Origin: an uncultured Clostridium sp.
Lineage (GTDB): Bacteria; Bacillota; Clostridia; Lachnospirales; Lachnospiraceae
Assembly: GCA_947643685.1 (NCBI GenBank)
Contig: CANRXD010000082.1
Coordinates: forward strand, 1 to 7,048
Reading direction: 5' to 3'
DNA: 7,048 nucleotides
The position numbers and the translations under genes are program-made. Below, piece by piece: positions 1 through 6,421 of this stretch; position 1 is the stretch's first letter, and every line of letters starts with the position of its first letter. The notes beneath the pieces are model-generated. The model made no database searches and was not told the origin of the DNA. It saw only the letters and a program-made list of their open reading frames with translations.

Positions 1-661
1 GCTGTTCCTCTTTTCCAATTCCAAAAGCCTCAAAAATCTCTTCCTGCCCGGCCGTAAGAATCCGTTCATAGCGACGATAAAAATAAAGAAGATTTCTGAA
101 GTGAAGGAACTTTGCAGGAATCGGGAAATCGAACACCCACTCATAATCAATGCCGTATACAACGCCGTCGGACACCATCAGATTTTCAAACAGCCCGTCC
201 ACATTGGAAACGGAAACCACCCGGTCCTCCATAGGCGGTATCTCTCCGAATACGGAACAGAATGCCCCGTCGGGAACAAAATTTTCCCGGACGCCACTGT
301 CCTTCCCCTCTCCAAAATCCTCCGGGAACACCAGGGCCATGGCCTTCCTTAAGGCCACATAGGGCACTTCGCCCATTCTGATTTCCTCTCCCAACACATC
401 TCCAATGGTCTTCCCCGTCAGATAGGGAAACCGCACCGCTTTTCCCCCGGAAAGCAACTCCGGTTTTAAAAAGCAGATCCCGGAATTCAGACTCTTAATT
501 TTCTCATATTTTTCGCCAAAGGACAGAATATGAGCCCGTCCCTCATCAGTGAGAGCCGTCTTCTCCACAGAAAGCATTCCATCCTGTCGGACGATGACCG
601 TTTTCAGCTGGAACTTTTCCGCCCTGGTCCGGTTATATTTTACAAATGTGATCTGTCTCAT
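1..661 (-). CDS. Kinase-fold (APH/WbdD-kinase-like) protein, 3' end outside window
   Basis: Open frame of 220 codons running off the left edge, starting MRQITFVKYN. The ATG overlaps the upstream methyltransferase stop as ATGA, with AAGGGGAG just before it, so translation is probably coupled. I see an aminoglycoside-phosphotransferase/kinase-like pattern. K34 (VEKTAL) is a candidate nucleotide-binding lysine. D155 and N160 (NVDGLFENLM) match the catalytic loop spacing of HGDLxxxN, though the usual His is Asn153. D172 (IDYEW) matches the metal-binding Asp of IDWE-type motifs. After it comes DFPIPAKFLHFRNLLYFYRR. From memory, this sequence style follows a methyltransferase domain within one polypeptide in related proteins, and WbdD of E. 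coli O9a has the same domain order. Inferred role: phosphoryl transfer to a glycan or lipid-linked glycan, possibly as part of a chain cap. A pseudokinase or choline-kinase-like enzyme is an alternative. The missing C-terminus may hold a coiled coil or further domains. Confidence 0.8.
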   Translation of the reverse strand, partial: MRQITFVKYNRTRAEKFQLKTVIVRQDGMLSVEKTALTDEGRAHILSFGEKYEKIKSLNSGICFLKPELLSGGKAVRFPYLTGKTIGDVLGEEIRMGEVPYVALRKAMALVFPEDFGEGKDSGVRENFVPDGAFCSVFGEIPPMEDRVVSVSNVDGLFENLMVSDGVVYGIDYEWVFDFPIPAKFLHFRNLLYFYRRYERILTAGQEEIFEAFGIGKEEQ

Positions 662-1521
662 AGGCTCCCCTTCTCCCAGACGCCAAGAAATGAATTGGCA
701 AATTTCGTAAAGGTCCCGTTCTGGCATGCCTTGGCCATGGCCTCTTCCTCGCTTCCAAACCAGAAGCCCGGTCCGTCAAGCCTGGCGGAAATATTGGTCA
801 CATCCCCGGTCTGCGGAAGATAGGCATCGGAATAAACCGTCACCGGGTAGCGGTAATCCGGAACCGGATAGTACAAAAGAAAGCTTCCGCCATTTTCCTC
901 CACCAGCTCCTCAAAAAGTCCCCGAAACTCCACCTCGAGAAAGGAGGTGCCAGGCTGTTTGGCTCCCATCCAGTAGCGGACACCGGCCTCATTTTCCGCT
1001 GCCGCCAGAAGCTTTCCCCCCGGTTTTAAGAATCCTGCGGCCTGTTTTAAAATCTCCGCGGCCTCCTCCTTTTTACCGTCCGAAAGAAATCCCCCTAACA
1101 CCACATAATCAAAGGGAGTTTCCATTCTCTGCTCTGCCGTCCTCCCCGTATTCCCTGTCGGTTTATACTCCCTGAATCCAGACGGTTCGGCGGCGGATCC
1201 TTTTTTGTCCCCCATGCGGATGTAGAATACATTTCCCCTGCCCTGGTGACGCAGACGGTTCACCTCCAGATTTTCATCCCTGGAATCCCAAACCACGACT
1301 TCTTTGGTCCGCTCCGCCAGCACTCCTGTGTAGGAACCATAGTCAGAGCCGATCTGGAGCACCCTGGCATCCGGCTCAAACTCCACCCACTCAAAGAGAT
1401 TTTCCCTGAGCGGCGAAAATGCATAGAGGCACTGAGGACATGTCTCCCCCTTCAATGCCGCCTCTGTATCATTCTTATACTTTTCCAGCAAATCCAGAAT
1501 TTCGTAACTAAAATCCTTCAT
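658..1521 (-). CDS. Class I SAM-dependent methyltransferase-like protein
   Basis: 287 aa, cytosolic. The start has AGGAG 9 nt upstream. A Rossmann-type core is visible: motif I VLQIGSDYG (54-62), end of beta 2 VVVWD (D79), FDYVVLGG (137-144) and post-motif LKPGGKLLAAAENEAGVRYWMGA (165-187). A hydrophilic, poorly conserved-looking stretch lies at about 105-135. The C-terminal part, LLYYPVPDYRYPVTVYSDAYLP (215-236) and FANSFL (274-279), resembles methyltransferases that I recall from Firmicute polysaccharide clusters, often fused to a second, kinase-like domain. Here the frame stops directly after FANSFLGVWEKGSL and the kinase-like gene begins. Motif I has Gln56 where an acidic residue is usual, so SAM binding may be altered. 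Position right after wzm-wzt suggests methylation of the exported glycan, possibly its non-reducing end. The substrate is unknown. Methyltransferase fold is fairly sure; activity is not. Confidence 0.85.
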   Translation of the reverse strand: MKDFSYEILDLLEKYKNDTEAALKGETCPQCLYAFSPLRENLFEWVEFEPDARVLQIGSDYGSYTGVLAERTKEVVVWDSRDENLEVNRLRHQGRGNVFYIRMGDKKGSAAEPSGFREYKPTGNTGRTAEQRMETPFDYVVLGGFLSDGKKEEAAEILKQAAGFLKPGGKLLAAAENEAGVRYWMGAKQPGTSFLEVEFRGLFEELVEENGGSFLLYYPVPDYRYPVTVYSDAYLPQTGDVTNISARLDGPGFWFGSEEEAMAKACQNGTFTKFANSFLGVWEKGSL

Positions 1522-1549
1522 ATTCTCTGTCTCCTAGAGTGTGTTTGAA

Positions 1550-2884
1550 CTAAGCCCGTGTAAGCTTTGTCTCCACCACCGATTCCATATCGTAAACGCC
1601 GACAGTATTTTTATTGGAGATCACCGTAATATTCGCCACATCGTACAGCCGGTGGTATACCACGTGTTCCTCCCCCTCAAAGCCCGTACAGCTCATGGAG
1701 AGAAGATACTCTCCGCCCTGCAGAGTCATTTTCTGGGTAAAGGACACATCATAAACATCTCCCGCATTTACCTGTTTAATATCGGCCCCCTCATACATGG
1801 TATTGGTTCCCGAAAGGTCTGTCCCCTTTTTATCCTTTATGGTATAGGTAAAAATCGGGCACGGAAGCGGCGCATGAAACCGGATCCGCTCTTTGATGGT
1901 GAACATCTCTCCTTTAAGAAGCAGATTCGTTAAATTTCCTCTGGCATCAAAAAGGCCCAGATCAAAAATCTCCGCCCTTCCGTCTCCATACTCGGTACGG
2001 TTGGCATTGATGGTAATTTTCTCCTTCATAAGACTGTTCTCATCCCCACCCGCATGTTCTGCCCGGCTCGGCCTTTCGCCTTCCGGGCCGGCCGTCTTTC
2101 CCATGCCGCCGGAATAATCATTCTCCAGTTCTTCCTTTAAAGCGTCCATCTGGTTTGCCAGAATCTTTTTATACAAATCCACCATGTGACCCGGCTCACC
2201 CTCGGCGATAAATTCTCCCTTATTTAAAAGCACCACCTTATCACAATACTTGATAATGCTTCCCATATCATGGGTTACCATGAGAATCGTAGTGCCGCTC
2301 TTTCGGATTTCCTCCATGCGGCGGTAGCACTTGGCCTGAAAAAACACATCTCCCACAGAAAGAGCTTCATCCACAATGAGAATTTCCGGCTCCACGTTAA
2401 TGGCCAGGGCAAAAGCCAGCCGCACAAACATACCGCTGGAATACGTCTTCACCGGCTGATAAACAAAGTCCCCAATGTCTGCAAATTCCAGAATTTCCCG
2501 GAGCTTTGCATCCATCTCCTTCTTCGTATACCCCATCATGGTGCCGTTCATGTAGATATTTTCAATTCCGGTATAGTCCATGTTGAATCCGGCGCCCAGC
2601 TCCAGAAGGGCTGAAATCTTCCCATCCACATTTACGGTCCCCGTTGTCGGCGTCAATACTCCGGTAATGATTTTTAAAATGGTGGATTTTCCCGAACCGT
2701 TGGTGCCGATGATTCCCACCGTCTGTCCCTTTTCCACCGAAAAAGACAGCCCGTTTAAGGCATAGAAATCTTTGTGATAGCTTTTATGGGTCACACTCAG
2801 GGATTCCTTCAGCCTGTCGATGGGTTTGTCATACAGCCGGTATATTTTTGTTACGTCTTTTACTTCAATCGCATTCTGGGACAT
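1550..2884 (-). CDS. wzt: Wzt: polysaccharide ABC exporter ATPase with C-terminal glycan-recognition domain
   Basis: 444 aa. It energises export of a lipid-linked polysaccharide through Wzm. Residues 1-245 form the ATPase: Walker A GTNGSGKST (60-68), ABC signature YSSGM (148-152, the form typical of Wzt/TagH/RgpD proteins), Walker B EILIVDEA with D172/E173, D-loop SVGD (176-179) and H-loop His205. Residues about 250-285 are a hydrophilic linker rich in Gly and Glu. Residues about 288-440 form a beta-rich Wzt_C-type domain with EYGDGRAEIFDLGLFD (298-313) and GTNT (359-362). In E. coli O8/O9a this domain binds the capped glycan end and sets cargo specificity. TagH and RgpD have other or no such domain, which argues against teichoic acid export. 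AGGAGG sits 5 nt before the ATG, the strongest ribosome site in the window. Wzm ends 20 nt upstream. The cargo itself cannot be read from sequence. Confidence 0.95.
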   Translation of the reverse strand: MSQNAIEVKDVTKIYRLYDKPIDRLKESLSVTHKSYHKDFYALNGLSFSVEKGQTVGIIGTNGSGKSTILKIITGVLTPTTGTVNVDGKISALLELGAGFNMDYTGIENIYMNGTMMGYTKKEMDAKLREILEFADIGDFVYQPVKTYSSGMFVRLAFALAINVEPEILIVDEALSVGDVFFQAKCYRRMEEIRKSGTTILMVTHDMGSIIKYCDKVVLLNKGEFIAEGEPGHMVDLYKKILANQMDALKEELENDYSGGMGKTAGPEGERPSRAEHAGGDENSLMKEKITINANRTEYGDGRAEIFDLGLFDARGNLTNLLLKGEMFTIKERIRFHAPLPCPIFTYTIKDKKGTDLSGTNTMYEGADIKQVNAGDVYDVSFTQKMTLQGGEYLLSMSCTGFEGEEHVVYHRLYDVANITVISNKNTVGVYDMESVVETKLTRA

Positions 2885-2904
2885 GAATTCCTCCTACCTC
2901 ACCA

Positions 2905-3723
2905 TTACAGAACATCGGAAAAATGCGGACGCAGCCTCTTAAACACCTTGAGCCCCACAAGCATCATTCCAATGGTCACGGCCCAGAAATAAACAGTCAG
3001 CGTGGGCCGCTCGAAAAACCAGTTCCCTGTCAGCATGCTGTCCCGGTATCCGGCTGCAATATAATAAAATGGATTCAGCTTAAGAATCGTAGACGCAATG
3101 GTGATGCCCTTGTCTAAAAACAGCTGCTCGCTGTACATGATCGGGGTCAGCCACATGCCAAACTGCAGACAAATCCCCACAATCTGGGCCATATCCTTAA
3201 AAAAAACCTGAATGGCGCTGGTCAGATAGATGAGAGCCAATGCATACATGGATGCCGCGAAGGAATAGTAAAGGATCTGAAGCCAGGTAGCCATGGGTCT
3301 GTTTCCTCCGATGAGAAACACGACAAACATGATCAGCACAAAAAAGCCATGAACAAACAGGCTGGAAATCAGTTTAATAATCGGAAGAATTTCCACCCGA
3401 AACACCACTTTTTTCACCAGATAATTGTATTCCTGAAGACATCCGGTTCCCGTGTTCATGGCCTCGGAAAAGAAAAACCAGGGCGCAATGCCGGGAATCA
3501 GCCATTCAATATAGGATGCATTGGGAACCGGAGGCGCGCTCTTAAAACCGACAGGCCCAAAGATCATCCAGTAAATAAGCACGGTAACAATGGGCTGGAC
3601 AAACATCCAGACAATTCCAAAGTAAGAGCCCACAAACCGCTTTTTAAAATCCGCCCTGGAAAGATCCCACACAAGCCGCCGCTTCGCCACCAATTCCTTA
3701 AGAAGAGAACTAATATAATTCAC
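2905..3723 (-). CDS. wzm: Wzm: polysaccharide ABC exporter permease (ABC-2 type)
   Basis: 272 aa integral membrane protein that forms the export channel with Wzt. About six membrane segments are visible (near 35-53, 74-92, 115-139, 150-170, 178-196 and 243-260), after a basic amphipathic N-terminus. Family marks are DFKKRFVGSYFGIVWMFVQP (25-44), the cytosolic loop VVFRVEILPI (106-115) and LNPFYYIAAGYRDSM (216-230). The start is GTG. It is chosen because homologues begin about this far before the DFKxRF motif, and because an in-frame TAA (the rfbC stop) lies eight codons upstream, with no ATG between. Its ribosome site is weak, so translation may depend on ribosomes finishing rfbC 18 nt away. 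The length fits the family. The cargo is probably a rhamnose-containing glycan, inferred from rfbC next door. RgpC and TagG are relatives; the Wzt C-domain favours the Wzm name. Confidence 0.94.
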   Translation of the reverse strand: MNYISSLLKELVAKRRLVWDLSRADFKKRFVGSYFGIVWMFVQPIVTVLIYWMIFGPVGFKSAPPVPNASYIEWLIPGIAPWFFFSEAMNTGTGCLQEYNYLVKKVVFRVEILPIIKLISSLFVHGFFVLIMFVVFLIGGNRPMATWLQILYYSFAASMYALALIYLTSAIQVFFKDMAQIVGICLQFGMWLTPIMYSEQLFLDKGITIASTILKLNPFYYIAAGYRDSMLTGNWFFERPTLTVYFWAVTIGMMLVGLKVFKRLRPHFSDVL

Positions 3724-3735
3724 GCTGTTATCAAA

Positions 3736-3741
3736 CCTCTC
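3736..3741 (-). promoter_or_regulatory. Weak, distant Shine-Dalgarno of wzm (GAGAGG)
   Basis: GAGAGG ends 12 nt before the GTG start, longer than the usual 5 to 9 nt. It directly follows the rfbC stop codon. No better site or ATG is available, which suggests reinitiation or coupling with rfbC. Confidence 0.4.
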
Positions 3742-4317
3742 TTACCGCTCAAACTTAAAAGTTTCGCCAAAGCCGCCCCATTTCTTGTCCTTTTCGGAAA
3801 TAATCAGTTCCATTCCCTCCTCAATGGGCCATTTTACACCGATGGTTTCATCGCTCCATAACAGGCCGCCCTCATCACCGGGATGATAGAAATCCGTACA
3901 CTTATAGGCGAACTCCGCCTCATCGGACAGAACCAGAAAGCCATGGGCAAAACCCTCGGGAATATAAAACTGCTTCTTATTTTCAGCAGAAAGCTCCACG
4001 CCGAACCACTTTCCATAAGTCTTTGAACTGGTCCGCAAATCCACAGCCACATCAAACACCGTACCGCGCACAGCCCGCACCAGCTTTCCCTGGGAGAACT
4101 GTTTCTGGAAATGCAGTCCGCGGAGCACGCCTTTCACAGACATGGACTGGTTGTCCTGTACAAACACCATGTCAAGGCCGGCCTCTTTAAAATCGTTCTG
4201 GTTATATGTCTCCATGAAATATCCGCGCTCATCCTTAAACACAGTCGGCTCAATCACATAAAGTCCTTCAATCACTTTTCCTTCCACTTCACAGGGAGTT
4301 ACTTTAATTTTACCCAT
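3742..4317 (-). CDS. rfbC: dTDP-4-dehydrorhamnose 3,5-epimerase
   Basis: 191 aa cytosolic cupin enzyme, also called RmlC. It epimerises C3 and C5 of dTDP-4-dehydro-6-deoxy-D-glucose, the third step to dTDP-L-rhamnose. Family motifs in order: FKDERGYFMETYNQNDF (27-43), VFVQDNQSMS (51-60), GVLRGLHFQ (63-71) with catalytic base His69, FDVAVDLR (88-95), FYIPEGFAHGFLVLS (117-131), EFAYKCTDFY (135-144) with the likely acid Tyr138, and GGLLWSDETIGVKWP (150-164) with Asp156 in the place of the His partner. The length is normal for the family. I start at MGKIKV because GAGGT lies 7 nt upstream. A longer frame to 4416 runs through a palindromic element and adds residues that homologues lack. The other three rhamnose genes (rfbA, rfbB, rfbD) are not in this window, so they must lie elsewhere if the pathway is complete. 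Confidence 0.96.
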   Translation of the reverse strand: MGKIKVTPCEVEGKVIEGLYVIEPTVFKDERGYFMETYNQNDFKEAGLDMVFVQDNQSMSVKGVLRGLHFQKQFSQGKLVRAVRGTVFDVAVDLRTSSKTYGKWFGVELSAENKKQFYIPEGFAHGFLVLSDEAEFAYKCTDFYHPGDEGGLLWSDETIGVKWPIEEGMELIISEKDKKWGGFGETFKFER

Positions 4318-4324
4318 TTTTCTT

Positions 4325-4329
4325 ACCTC
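4325..4329 (-). promoter_or_regulatory. Shine-Dalgarno of rfbC (GAGGT)
   Basis: GAGGT, 7 nt before the ATG at 4317. It fixes the rfbC start at MGKIKV rather than at the upstream ATG at 4416, which lies inside the structured element. Confidence 0.7.
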
Positions 4330-4333
4330 GCTT

Positions 4334-4437
4334 CTAAAATCGTAACAGTTCAGCCCTGCCTCTTCTTGCCCGCGTGCCGCGAACAAGAAGCATATGGCGT
4401 CCGCCTTATGAAGCAAGGCTGAACTGTTGCCTAAAAT
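4334..4437. repeat. Palindromic three-way-junction element flanked by 7-bp direct repeats (MITE-like or leader RNA)
   Basis: Imperfect 18-nt inverted repeats at 4342-4359 and 4413-4430 share a perfect 12-bp core, AACAGTTCAGCC / GGCTGAACTGTT. Between them sit two hairpins, 4362-4390 (13 bp, 3-nt loop) and 4391-4410 (9 bp with one mismatch, tiny loop). Only two bases on each side remain unpaired, so the 89 nt fold into a nearly gap-free three-way junction. CTAAAAT occurs directly outside both ends (4334-4340 and 4431-4437), as a target-site duplication would. Three non-Watson-Crick positions (4356/4416, 4369/4383, 4370/4382) are G-U on the minus strand but C-A on the plus strand; one (4343/4429) is the reverse. 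That favours folding of the minus-strand RNA, the operon sense. The element could be a small non-autonomous mobile repeat, a REP-like unit, or a cis-acting leader RNA. No protein is encoded in it. Confidence 0.75.
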
Positions 4438-4450
4438 TTGCCTGTCCTAA

Positions 4451-4479
4451 ATAATACCACTACAAACGCATACTTACAA
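4451..4479 (-). promoter_or_regulatory. Candidate sigma-A promoter ahead of rfbC
   Basis: On the minus strand TTGTAA (4474-4479), a 17-bp spacer and TATTAT (4451-4456) match 4/6 and 5/6 of the vegetative consensus. A TGG just before the -10 gives an extended -10 (TGnTATTAT). The -35 and most of the spacer lie in the 3' end of the DUF2142 gene. Expected transcription start is near 4444, giving a leader of about 127 nt that carries the whole structured element. It would let rfbC-wzm-wzt and the following genes be expressed apart from the upstream three. Prediction only; chance matches of this quality occur. Confidence 0.4.
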
Positions 4480-6052
4480 TACTAAATAGCCGCAAAGCCC
4501 CATAGCAGTCCAGAACACACATGTAAAAAAACAGCTTTTCGTCACTGCCTGCAGTCCGCACCAGGCGGTCATTTTTCATGGTCATGATTACAAAGGGCAG
4601 CATGGGAAGCAGATACCGCCCCTGCACTCCCTCAATCACTCCGGAACTTAAGGGGGTCCACCCCACCATCATGGCCGTCATGAGCCCCGCCAGACAGGAA
4701 AACGCAAGAAACAGAATCCACGCCTTCTGCCATCCCGACAGGTACAGGGCCTCTCCGGCCCGCCGGATTCCCAAAAGCGCCAGGCAGGCAGCCAGAAAAA
4801 CCAATACAAAAAACGGAACCGACAACACCGGATCCAGGTTTCCGAGGCTCTCTCCCAGCATGGAAAGCGCCCATTCATCTCCCTGATGTACCAGGGTCTC
4901 ATACATCATCCGTACATACACCCGGGGATTATGAAGGATATAGGGAATGGAAAATCCCTCTTCCCCGGCCCAGGAGACATAAGTATCGGCTCCCACGGCA
5001 TAATCTGAAATCGTTTCCCGGTTCACCAGGATCATGGCAGCCAGAAACGCTGCTGCCACAACGGCCGCTGATATTCCCCAGTTTTTCCAACCGCCAAACT
5101 TTTTTACAGGAATGAGAAGCGCAAACCCCAGCAGCACCGCATACACCATTTTGCAGGGACCAAAGGCCGCCGCCAGCAGGGCTAACAGCACAACATCCCG
5201 CTTCTGCACCACAGGCTTTGCAAAGGCCAGGTACAGACAGTAGCTTCCGAAAAAGAAACACATTCCCATAATAAATGCGTCATAAGAACAGGAAGCAGCC
5301 AGGTGAAGAGACATAGGCAGAACAGAAACCCCGCAGACCGTCATTTTCCCAAAAGGCAGTACTTTCTTGGCGCCATAAATCATCCCGGCAAAAAATAAAA
5401 GGTTAAAAAAGCGTCCCAAATATGCAAGAATGATACAATTGACTCCAAGAAGTCTTGCAAACGTAATTCCAAGAGCCTGCGGGACATAGGAAACCGGGGT
5501 TGTCTTTACCGGCTTTAATACGGAGGAAACCATCTCTTTTCTCTCCGGAGAAACAAAACCACCGGCGGCATGTGCTCTGATCTCCTCCCATGTCTTCTCC
5601 GTTAACGTCCGCCCCAGGGAAACCCGCTCCTCCATTCCCGAAGCGCCATTTACATTCTGAAGGAATTCGTCCTCCAGCCGCATCCGCACGTATCCCTTTT
5701 CGTCCACGGGAGACTCGCCAAGAAAAACATTGGAAATTCCATAAGCGCTGGCAAAATGGGAAATTTCATCCGGAGCAGAAAGAGGAGGCAGGGCAATGAG
5801 ATACATGCTGCCAAAGAAACAAACAGCCAAAGCCCCGCATACCTCCAAAGGCCATTTTTTCCAGAACAAACCCGCCGCCAGAATCAGAAGAAACACCATG
5901 GCGAAAAAAAACAGCCAGCCATATATGGTGCCAAGCCATAAATTCCCCGAAGCAAAAGCTCCGGTTCTCGTATCCATAAAATGCCAGCCACCCAGAACTG
6001 TCAGAAGAAACACCATGACCACGGGGCCTTTATACCCTCTCATTTGCTTCAT
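4460..6052 (-). CDS. DUF2142 polytopic membrane protein, putative GT-C-like glycosyltransferase
   Basis: 530 aa, strongly hydrophobic, with roughly ten or more membrane segments. DUF2142 marks are seen: IALPPLSAPDEISHFASAYG (86-105) with the PDExxH motif at 94-99 at the start of a large outer loop (about 91-185), YVPQALGI (189-196), LGRFFNLL (212-219), SYDAFIMG in the mid-region, and EGVQGRYLLPMLP near the C-terminus (GRYLLP 478-483). The biochemical function of the family is not established. The acidic DE in the first outer loop and the general topology resemble GT-C enzymes that use polyprenyl-phosphate sugars. I therefore infer sugar transfer on the outer face, with the GT2 upstream making the donor. 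The start ATG is 3 nt after the DUF2304 stop, with GGGGA 7 nt before it; a second in-frame ATG three codons on is possible but has a poorer ribosome site. A flippase or ligase role remains possible. Confidence 0.88.
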   Translation of the reverse strand: MKQMRGYKGPVVMVFLLTVLGGWHFMDTRTGAFASGNLWLGTIYGWLFFFAMVFLLILAAGLFWKKWPLEVCGALAVCFFGSMYLIALPPLSAPDEISHFASAYGISNVFLGESPVDEKGYVRMRLEDEFLQNVNGASGMEERVSLGRTLTEKTWEEIRAHAAGGFVSPERKEMVSSVLKPVKTTPVSYVPQALGITFARLLGVNCIILAYLGRFFNLLFFAGMIYGAKKVLPFGKMTVCGVSVLPMSLHLAASCSYDAFIMGMCFFFGSYCLYLAFAKPVVQKRDVVLLALLAAAFGPCKMVYAVLLGFALLIPVKKFGGWKNWGISAAVVAAAFLAAMILVNRETISDYAVGADTYVSWAGEEGFSIPYILHNPRVYVRMMYETLVHQGDEWALSMLGESLGNLDPVLSVPFFVLVFLAACLALLGIRRAGEALYLSGWQKAWILFLAFSCLAGLMTAMMVGWTPLSSGVIEGVQGRYLLPMLPFVIMTMKNDRLVRTAGSDEKLFFYMCVLDCYGALRLFSIVSMRL

Positions 6053-6055
6053 TGC

Positions 6056-6406
6056 CTATTCCCCATCCTTCTCCCGCCGCAGATTTTCATCTATGGCCAT
6101 CTTCTGCGCCAGATCCTTAATTTTTGTCTCCAGCTGCGAAATCTTTACGGACATCCGGAACATTTTAAGGATCAGGAGGAAAATTACAAACAGAAAAATA
6201 AAATTCACCGGTGTCTGGGTACCCGCCATATCCGACATCAGATATACGATCTTCGGGAACACGCTGAATACAATCAGCAAAAAGGAAAACCCGATCCAGA
6301 ATACAGAATCCTCAATCCGCATTTGAGACATGCGGACCTTTCGCAAAATTAATATGGTCGTCAGTATAGAAACAACGGTAAGTACTACCCGCAGCAAAAG
6401 CGTCAT
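6056..6406 (-). CDS. DUF2304 small membrane protein
   Basis: 116 aa. Three membrane segments are visible (about 1-22, 34-56 and 66-84). A charged tail then reads as a short coiled coil, KISQLETKIKDLAQKMAIDENLRR (88-111). The RKVRMSQMRIEDSVFWIGFSFLLIVFSVFP stretch and the tail with ISxLExxIxxLAQ match the DUF2304 pattern as I know it. Such proteins commonly sit next to GT2 glycosyltransferases of the polyprenyl-phosphate sugar synthase type. A role as membrane anchor, partner or flippase of that enzyme is a reasonable inference, comparable to GtrA next to GtrB, but no reaction is known to me. GGGGGG lies 8 nt before the ATG, and the GT2 gene ends 15 nt upstream, so the two are surely cotranscribed and probably made in similar amounts. 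Confidence 0.88.
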   Translation of the reverse strand: MTLLLRVVLTVVSILTTILILRKVRMSQMRIEDSVFWIGFSFLLIVFSVFPKIVYLMSDMAGTQTPVNFIFLFVIFLLILKMFRMSVKISQLETKIKDLAQKMAIDENLRREKDGE

Positions 6407-6421
6407 TGACTGTTCCCCCCT

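Noticed and set aside
726..1175. 149-residue plus-strand open frame rich in Pro, Arg and Ser
   Set aside because: It is the mirror of the methyltransferase gene; the composition is typical of antisense shadows.
3349..3861. 170-residue plus-strand open frame across the wzm-rfbC junction
   Set aside because: It is antisense to two well-supported genes, with no ribosome site or domain.
4318..4416. Upstream extension of rfbC by 33 residues to an ATG at 4416
   Set aside because: The extension is translated palindromic element, lacks homology to RmlC N-termini, and a good ribosome site sits before MGKIKV at 4317.
4342..4430. The palindrome as an intrinsic terminator for the upstream genes
   Set aside because: On the minus strand the outer stem is followed by ACGATTTTAG, with no proper U-run, and the multi-hairpin form is unlike a terminator. 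Partial attenuation cannot be excluded.
4342..4430. tRNA or tRNA-like gene, suggested by the branched fold
   Set aside because: There are only two inner arms, loops of 2 to 3 nt, and no T-loop or acceptor features.
4632..5261. Minus-strand frames of 74 to 110 residues inside the DUF2142 gene
   Set aside because: They are out-of-frame shadows; the DUF2142 frame is intact and carries its family motifs across the same stretch.
5796..6326. 176-residue plus-strand open frame
   Set aside because: It lies antisense to the DUF2142 and DUF2304 genes, has a basic, low-complexity composition, and has no recognisable domain.
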